From: an uncultured Pseudomonadales bacterium
GTDB taxonomy: Bacteria > Pseudomonadota > Gammaproteobacteria > Pseudomonadales > Azotimanducaceae
NCBI GenBank assembly: GCA_951813295.1
Contig: CATOTI010000002.1
Coordinates: forward strand, 3,606,522-3,670,521
DNA: 64,000 nt
Direction of reading: 5' to 3'
Shown here piece by piece: positions 59,456-64,000 of this stretch. Below the pieces are notes generated by a model. It saw only the letters and a list, made by a program, of their open reading frames with translations, was not told the DNA's origin and made no database searches. The position numbers were made by a program, and so were the translations under genes. Within the stretch, counting starts at the first letter, position 1, and the number at the start of each line of letters is the position of its first letter.

Positions 59456-59716
59456 TTGAAGATATATGTAGGAAATCTCCCCTGGAGTATTGATGATAGA
59501 GGTCTTGAAAACCTCTTTGCTACTCATGGCCAGGTAGATTCCGCCCAGGTCGTAATGGATAGAGATACCGGCCGATCTCGTGGTTTCGGATTCGTGGAGA
59601 TGGATCGCGAGAGCGCCAGTCGTGCGATCTCGGCCTTGAACGGACATGAGGTCGAGTCACGCGCATTGCGGGTGAACGAAGCACAGACGAAGGAACGACG
59701 CTCGAGTAATTTCTAG
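59456..59716 (+). CDS. RRM-domain RNA-binding protein
   Basis: Small single-domain RNA-binding protein of 86 residues. RNP2 is IYVGNLPW near the N-terminus and RNP1 is RGFGFVEM at about residues 41-48, with the basic loop TGRSR before it. The short C-terminus is rich in basic residues, as in bacterial Rbp proteins of cyanobacteria and proteobacteria. The start is TTG 59456 with GGAG 9 bases upstream. Such proteins act as RNA chaperones, often under cold stress. It is followed by a strong hairpin. Confidence 0.9.
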   Translation: MKIYVGNLPWSIDDRGLENLFATHGQVDSAQVVMDRDTGRSRGFGFVEMDRESASRAISALNGHEVESRALRVNEAQTKERRSSNF

Positions 59717-59729
59717 ACAAAATGATTCG

Positions 59730-59751
59730 ACGGCCGCGATCACGCGGCCGT
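59730..59751 (+). terminator. Rho-independent-type hairpin after the RRM gene
   Basis: ACGGCCGCG-atca-CGCGGCCGT is a 9-bp GC-rich stem with a 4-base loop, 14 bases after the RRM stop. Only three T (TTTG) follow, so termination may be partial, but placement and stability are good. Confidence 0.65.
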
Positions 59752-59961
59752 TTGAGTCGAAGAATCATGTGACAGGAGAACTACGCGAGAGACATCAGTA
59801 CTTTCTAATAGCAGAACATGACGACTCCAAGAGTTTTGGAGCTGATCGATCAAGTTGAAAGAATTAGGACAGCCAGCGTAGCTTCGATAACAAATCGATC
59901 TGAGCATGAACGTTGGCCGGCCGAGATGGTTTCTTTGTGACCTTTATAGGAGGAATACTCC

Positions 59962-60417
59962 TTGAACGGTAGTAAAGCGACCGCAGCGCAACCTCCCCCA
60001 ACTATTTTATCCTTCCTGAAGGACCTTCCTAACGTCTGCTCGTTCGTCGGCTTGGCGTGCACCGTATTTGCCATCTATTTCAGCATCATCGGGAGCTACT
60101 ATGCGGCCATGATCGGAATGGTCTGGGCCGTTGCTTTTGACTGGGCAGATGGATTAATTGCTAGACGGATGCTAGGGCGTACCGGGAAAGACCGGGCTCT
60201 AGGCGGTCAACTTGACGTTCTGATCGACATTGTCAGCTACGGGGTCGCGCCGGCAATGCTTCTGTTGAGTTAGTGACAGTTCGCGCCGATCTTTATAGTT
60301 GGCGCATTCATCATGCTCGCCACGAGCGCGCTCCGACTCAGTTATTTCGCTACGTTTGGGCTCTCCGATGATTCCAAGTACACCGGTTTAGCGCTCGACA
60401 ACAACAGTCAACATTGA
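59962..60417 (+). pseudogene. CDP-alcohol phosphatidyltransferase (phosphatidylserine synthase-like), disrupted
   Basis: The first 103 residues contain the family's signature, WADGLIARRM and the GRTGKDRALGGQLDVLIDIVSYG run holding the D-x-x-D-G-x-x-A-R...G...D...D pattern. TAG and TGA then follow back to back at 60271-60276, but the same frame continues with membrane-helix homology, APIFIVGAFIMLATSALRLSY, and SDDSKYTGLALDNN, up to TGA 60415. Truncation at the double stop would remove the later helices. The start is TTG 59962 with AGGAGG 8 bases upstream, and AGGAG...CTCCT can fold to hide it. A local indel replacing the codons of the loop is the likely lesion. Confidence 0.7.
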
Positions 60418-60418
60418 C

Positions 60419-60577
60419 GTGGAGATCTACCTTAAGAGTGAAGGTAAGGAGATTGTTCAAGTCTTCTACATCACTCGGACTTCGTCCACGGCAATCAAGA
60501 AAAACGTGATGGATCAACACGTGCTCCCAAGTCTGACCGCTAACCGTTCGGCTGAACAACAGGTCGGCAATTCATGA
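60419..60577 (+). CDS. Small ORF overlapping the next gene start, unknown
   Basis: A 52-residue frame (GTG 60419) with TGA that overlaps the ATG of the Cys-rich protein gene (ATGA at 60574). It reads VEIYLKSEGKEIVQVFYIT and ends QQVGNS. It is hydrophilic and matches nothing I know. The ATGA overlap hints at translational coupling, but the frame may be chance. Confidence 0.3.
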   Translation: MEIYLKSEGKEIVQVFYITRTSSTAIKKNVMDQHVLPSLTANRSAEQQVGNS

Positions 60578-61479
60578 ACATACGTATTGACCGGTCTGGA
60601 CATGTGTATTGGAAACTTGGCGTTTCGTCTTTGCTGATTGCTTCGATGGTGTTTCGACCGAATATGCTGGGTGTGATCCTATTGATCGGCATTGGCGTTA
60701 TGGTGCTGCAACACCGGCGACTCGATGCTGGTGTAGCGTCGCCGCTGCTGATCACTCTTGTCTCGATTTGTTCGGTTTTCGCGGCGCAGCCCGCTCTGGC
60801 GAGCGAGGTTATTCCCGATAACGCGACTCAACGAGATGGTGGGAGCGGGTGGTTGTGTGATCCCGGATATCGCAAGACCGACGACAGGTGCACGCAGATT
60901 TCAGTCCCGGAAAATGCCTACGCGACAGACTCTCGCTGGGGCAATGGGTGGGAATGTAAGCGAGGTCACGCGGAAGACTCTGATCAGTGTATCCCCATCG
61001 CTTTGCCGTCTAACGCTTTTCTCGTAAGCACTGGTTGGAAATGCGATCGAGGGTTCAGACGCGTTGATGAATCGTGCGCCCGAGTTAAGGTGCCAGAGAA
61101 CGGCTTCTTGACCGGTTCGTCCTACAGCACGGGTTGGGAGTGTAATCGGGGTTTTAGGCCTGAGGGCGAGGTTTGTAAGCTCATTTCTGTCCCGGAGGGC
61201 GGTTATCTATCTGAGTCGATTGCGGCCAAACAGGGTTGGCGGTGTCTTCGTGGCTACAAAGAAGTTGGTGGCACGTGCGAGGTGATCAATGTACCGACTC
61301 ATGGCTACCTGAACGGTTCGTCGTATGGCCGCGGGTGGGAGTGCCAACGTGGTTTTCAGGCGTTTGATGGGCATTGCCGCGAAGTCGTCATCCCGGAGAA
61401 CGGCCATCTAAACTACTCGGGTGATGGGTGGGATTGCGATCGACCGTACAAAAAGCGCGATGGTCAATGTCCTATCTAA
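60574..61479 (+). CDS. Exported/membrane protein with six to seven Cys-rich repeats of about 33 residues
   Basis: Protein of 301 residues. Two N-terminal hydrophobic segments (residues 15-45 and 55-75, the second ending near FAAQPALAS) suggest a membrane anchor or signal. Then the pattern G-W-x-C-x-R-G-[FYH]-x(5-7)-C-x(3)-x-[VL]-P-x-[NG]-[AG]-[YFH]-L is repeated six times plus a partial C-terminal copy, spaced about 28-36 residues. Each unit has two Cys, probably in disulfides. I know of no named domain. It has long-looking surface-repeat character, with Ser/Tyr linkers such as GSSYSTGWEC and GSSYGRGWEC. Confidence 0.75.
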   Translation: MNIRIDRSGHVYWKLGVSSLLIASMVFRPNMLGVILLIGIGVMVLQHRRLDAGVASPLLITLVSICSVFAAQPALASEVIPDNATQRDGGSGWLCDPGYRKTDDRCTQISVPENAYATDSRWGNGWECKRGHAEDSDQCIPIALPSNAFLVSTGWKCDRGFRRVDESCARVKVPENGFLTGSSYSTGWECNRGFRPEGEVCKLISVPEGGYLSESIAAKQGWRCLRGYKEVGGTCEVINVPTHGYLNGSSYGRGWECQRGFQAFDGHCREVVIPENGHLNYSGDGWDCDRPYKKRDGQCPI

Positions 61480-61533
61480 CGAACGAGTAGCTTTGGTCGA
61501 GCAATGGCGCCATCGCGGCTCCATGCGTCGGTG

Positions 61534-61683
61534 GCAGAACACGGCCTATCGATCCGATTGGCGTACAAAACGTTCCGCGTATCGGAGATCTGCTCTCGGT
61601 ATCAACCGAAGTTGGCCGATGACAATTCGGTGATCGCCGACCGGCTGTTGCAGCTGTCAACGGCACACCGGCGGCAGCGTAAC
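61534..61683 (+). pseudogene. IS3-type transposase OrfB scrap
   Basis: About 50 residues in one frame, HGLSIRLAYKTF, CSRYQPKLADDNSVIADRLL and LSTAHRRQR, resemble the N-terminal region of OrfB of IS3-family elements. Nothing of the DDE catalytic domain is left, and no inverted ends were found. It lies in a 330-base stretch (61480-61809) that holds no other gene I can support. Confidence 0.5.
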
Positions 61684-61809
61684 CCTACTTCCAGAGGCAG
61701 CTTGAAATGGGGGGATTACACGCCGGCGATGGTTCATGGCCGGGGGAAGCCGACGTATGCTGTCGATCCACGCTCGTTGGTCGTGCCGTGGTAATAGTCT
61801 CGGCTCGTC

Positions 61810-62385
61810 ATGTGGGGGTTGGTCATGGGGCTGATGGAGTGGGGCGCCCTGTTAGGAAATGTTGGCGAGTTCGTTGGAGCGATCGCTGTTGTCGTCACTC
61901 TGTTCTACCTCGCCGTCCAAGTGCGCCATAGTCGGGAAGCCACTGACGCCAACACCACGGCGCTCGAGGAGAGCCGACGGATCGCTCTGAGTGGCGTCTA
62001 TTCGGAAAGGACTAAGCTGCGAATCGATCTCGAACGGGACATCTTGAATTCGGGGCTTGTATCGGAGATCGCCAGAGTTCATTCGCGACGGATATCTGGC
62101 GGCAACGATGGCGAAGACCCACTCGACGAACTGACCGGAGACCAACTCCAGACTTATCGAAGACTGCGCCAGATGCAGGTGCTAATGATCGAGAACCTCC
62201 TGTTCCAAGCCGATCAGGGATTGCTCGATGAAGAAATGCTTGAGAACGCGTATCGCGCGATCAGACGGTTTGGCGTCGAATGGCAGCGACTCGAACTGCT
62301 GGACACTGTGCGACCTTCTTTCGCTGTCACCGTATCCAAGGTTCTGGCCGAAGAGGCTGAGGAAGCGCGGCCTGAAAGGCGCTGA
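61810..62385 (+). CDS. Membrane-anchored protein, unknown (DUF6082-like style)
   Basis: Protein of 191 residues. One N-terminal membrane helix, ALLGNVGEFVGAIAVVVTLFYLAVQVRHSRE, is followed by a helical cytoplasmic part rich in Arg/Glu, with QTYRRLRQMQVLMIENLLFQ and NAYRAIRRFGVEWQRLE. Many proteins with 'GEIVGAIAVVATLVYLAVQ' helices exist across marine proteobacteria and none has a function assigned to my knowledge. ATG 61810 or the in-frame ATG at 61834 (MEWGALLG), which fits the family start better, is the likely initiation. Confidence 0.6.
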   Translation: MWGLVMGLMEWGALLGNVGEFVGAIAVVVTLFYLAVQVRHSREATDANTTALEESRRIALSGVYSERTKLRIDLERDILNSGLVSEIARVHSRRISGGNDGEDPLDELTGDQLQTYRRLRQMQVLMIENLLFQADQGLLDEEMLENAYRAIRRFGVEWQRLELLDTVRPSFAVTVSKVLAEEAEEARPERR

Positions 62386-62549
62386 CGGATAGTCCGATCC
62401 GTCATGTCGCGCAGGGCGTGGAGTTCGTGAACCACTGGTGGGATCAACCGCTTCGACCCGCGTGAGCGCCTAACCAAATGCGTCGCGTTCGGGCTTGCCC
62501 TTGGGCGCTTTCTTGATTCCCAGAAAAACGGCTGAGCCGGTTGGCCCGG

Positions 62550-63150
62550 TCAGATGAAATCCTGATCGGGCTCCCAACCCGTCGACTGACCCCAAAGGGA
62601 TGCCGCTTCGTAGATCAGGTGCACCACCGGCTCCTTCAGAAAAAGGTATCCGTCGATGCTGTCGGGGAAGAGCTCAGAAGCGCGCTGCTTCAGGACCTGA
62701 TACGCGTTACGGGCGGCTTGAGAGTCGCGAAGGTAGTCTCTGAACAGAAGCGCATAACGTTGATTGAACTGTCCCAGCTCGCGTACGTGGATGTGTGTAC
62801 GGCGTTGGCCTTCGGGCTCTCGAATCAGGAGCTTGCGTAGCTGGCGGTCGTTCTCCTGCATCCCGTAAAAGTCGTCGCCACACGCCGCGTTGCCGAAAAC
62901 CCGCCCCCGCAAGCCTTTCCGTGAACTCTTCGCAATCGTCCAAGTCAGCAACCGTAATCTGGATGTCGATCACGTCCTTGGCACCGAGGTCAGGGATAGA
63001 TGTCGATCCGATGTGGTCAATTCTCACGACAGTGCTGCCGGCCGCGGATCGGATTTCCTGCCCAATCTCGTTGAACTCGGTCCGCCAAACGGGTTGATAG
63101 TCAACGACGACGATGGGTCGAGATTTCCGAGTAATGTCATACGTCGTCAT
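62550..63150 (-). pseudogene. GrpB/UPF0157 family gene with a frameshift
   Basis: GrpB proteins have a nucleotidyltransferase-like fold of about 180 residues. From ATG 63150 the frame gives VVVDYQPVWRTEFNEIGQEI, STVVRIDHIGSTSIPDLGAKDVIDIQI (motif GSTSIPGLxAKxxID) and DDCEEFTERLAGAGFRQR. Homology then continues in the next frame with VFGNAACGDDFYG, HIHVRELGQFNQRYALLFRDYLR and ends at 62550. The break is near the C runs at about 62895-62915, where an indel would be easy. Repaired length about 200 residues. Confidence 0.8.
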
Positions 63151-63278
63151 GGCGATAGTCTGGCCACAGACCGGTGGCCGCGCTAGATCTTTTCCGCGCG
63201 CTTATGGCCGATTGCGGTCATTGCTTCGACCGGGTGGAAGCAGATCCACTTCGCTCGTTGCAACGAAAGGAGTAGCGC

Positions 63279-63662
63279 GTGCATCGAATAGGGAACGGTC
63301 ACTTCAGCTATCTCTTCCTCCATGTCGCGAACCTCGCCCGCATGACCGACTTCTATGCGAACACGTTGGGGCTGCCCGTCACGTTTCAGCGCGCCGACGA
63401 GTACTGCTTTTTGGCACTCGGTGTCGGCGGTCCGCAGCTCGCGCTCTTCCCGGGCGAATCGATAGTGCCTGAGAAAACAAATCACTGGTTCTTCGCGATC
63501 GACGTGGAAGGGCTGGATGAGGTCGTCGCTGAACTTCGGGAGGTTTGCGTGGCGGTGACGGATACGTTCGTCGTCGCGGGTGGCCGGGGCGCGAAGATCA
63601 CGGATCCGGAAGGAAATGTGCTCGAGATTCACGAACCGAGCGCCGCGCAGGCTGGCGCTTGA
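63279..63662 (+). CDS. VOC superfamily protein
   Basis: Single VOC domain of 127 residues. FSYLFLHVANLARMTDFYANTLGLPV is the first module, with the first His-like ligand, HWFFAIDVEGLDEVVAELREV the second, and ITDPEGNVLEIHEP ends with the usual Glu ligand. Fosfomycin- and glyoxalase-type enzymes share this fold, so only the family is assigned. The GTG at 63279 has AAAGGAG 6 bases upstream. Unlike its neighbours it is intact. Confidence 0.82.
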   Translation: MHRIGNGHFSYLFLHVANLARMTDFYANTLGLPVTFQRADEYCFLALGVGGPQLALFPGESIVPEKTNHWFFAIDVEGLDEVVAELREVCVAVTDTFVVAGGRGAKITDPEGNVLEIHEPSAAQAGA

Positions 63663-63723
63663 GATGCTCAACTGACGGCGAGCTATAGTTCGCCCGGAAA
63701 ACAAAACAACAGGCGTCAAGAAC

Positions 63724-64000
63724 ATGAAGAGACGGACTTTTATCGGAAGCGTTGCCGCGGGCAGTGCCGTGATCGCCATGCCGACTTTCCTCGCCGGTTG
63801 TAGCGAAAAAGTGGCGACTTCGCCCGTTGCCGCGACACCGGCGAATCCGTTCATGGACTGGTTCGGTATCGACCAACAGACGATCGGTACCGTGATGAGC
63901 AAGCTGACCGCCAATGGCGCGGACACTGCCGAGCTCTACTTCGAACACGCACGCGTTAACAGCATTGCCATGGAAGACGGCATCGTCAGCCGCGCGAGCT
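63724..64000 (+). CDS. TldD/PmbA family metalloprotease-like protein, N-terminal part (cut by window edge)
   Basis: The first 92 residues are visible. MKRRTFIGSVAAGSAVIAMP is a twin-arginine type signal and LAGC (Cys26) a possible lipobox, so it is an exported, possibly lipidated variant. GADTAELYFEHARVNSIAMEDGIVSRAS matches the start of TldD-like proteins, which as TldD/TldE pairs modify or proteolyse microcin-type peptides. An exported version is unusual compared with the cytoplasmic enterobacterial TldD. The remainder, including the metal motif, lies beyond 64000. Confidence 0.75.
   Translation, partial: MKRRTFIGSVAAGSAVIAMPTFLAGCSEKVATSPVAATPANPFMDWFGIDQQTIGTVMSKLTANGADTAELYFEHARVNSIAMEDGIVSRAS

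Noticed and set aside
60271-60276. TGA after TAG in the lipid synthase as another selenocysteine codon
   Set aside because: A TAG comes directly before it, no Cys is expected there in the family, and no SECIS-like stem was seen.
49653-63150. Integron-like cassette array
   Set aside because: The small accessory genes are typical cassette contents, but they are in both orientations, no integrase is present and I found no paired attC-type core sites; isolated GCCTAAC-like hits have no partner.
1-64000. tRNA, rRNA or CRISPR features
   Set aside because: I saw no regularly spaced repeats and no recognisable cloverleaf or rRNA sequence, but a proper tRNAscan-SE, Infernal or CRISPR search was not possible here.

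Overview
The window is high-GC, densely packed bacterial DNA on both strands, with many GTG/TTG starts and short or overlapping gene junctions. A TonB-dependent receptor with a thiamine riboswitch, a GOB-like metallo-beta-lactamase, the dipeptidase/DUF6702/HupE operon and a probable selenoprotein fit a free-living, probably marine or sediment Pseudomonadota, most likely a gammaproteobacterium. That assignment is inference: there is no rRNA or other marker gene here, and I recognised no tRNA or CRISPR array.

Region 1 (1-22.4 kb) is a catabolic neighbourhood. It has a MATE pump end, an M3 peptidase, a crotonase plus P450 pair facing a TetR gene across a 9-bp inverted repeat, SnoaL-like and GST genes, a redoxin interrupted by an in-frame UGA (a selenoprotein candidate, 6862-7437), three CaiB/BaiF CoA-transferase genes (two apparently a tandem gene split by a TAA), a hot-dog protein, an AhpD-like protein, a VOC protein, an epoxide-hydrolase-like enzyme, a second TetR with an inverted repeat, an amidohydrolase, a frameshifted 2-hydroxyacid dehydrogenase, a coupled CRTAC1/TPR pair, and an MFE-2-like dehydrogenase. 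Acyl-CoA chemistry on isoprenoid or alicyclic carboxylates would suit this content, but the substrate cannot be read from sequence.

Region 2 (22.4-49.7 kb) is a transport, scavenging and hydrolase region. It holds a DUF3500 gene divergent from a TPP riboswitch and TonB receptor, the metallo-beta-lactamase, a PhyH-type dioxygenase and an erythromycin-esterase-like protein. A phosphonate-degradation set follows at 30.5-33.3 kb: a PhnZ/TmpB-like HD oxygenase, an overlapping PhnY/TmpA-like dioxygenase and a convergent phosphonate monoester hydrolase. Then come two MFS carriers, another HD protein, a cytochrome c/Vgb propeller fusion, the dipeptidase/DUF6702/HupE operon, an EF-hand esterase, a Gfo/Idh/MocA oxidoreductase, a tannase-family esterase, a MATE pump, a second P450 and a nucleotidyltransferase.

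Region 3 (49.7-63.7 kb) looks accessory: single small genes in mixed orientation (GNAT, VOC, nucleotidyltransferase, GrpB), an IS3-family element of the IS407 type, a transposase scrap, an RRM protein, a Cys-rich repeat protein, and four genes broken by frameshift or nonsense changes. The window ends inside a TldD/PmbA-like gene. The Sec redoxin, the phosphonate module and the riboswitch-controlled receptor are the best targets for follow-up.
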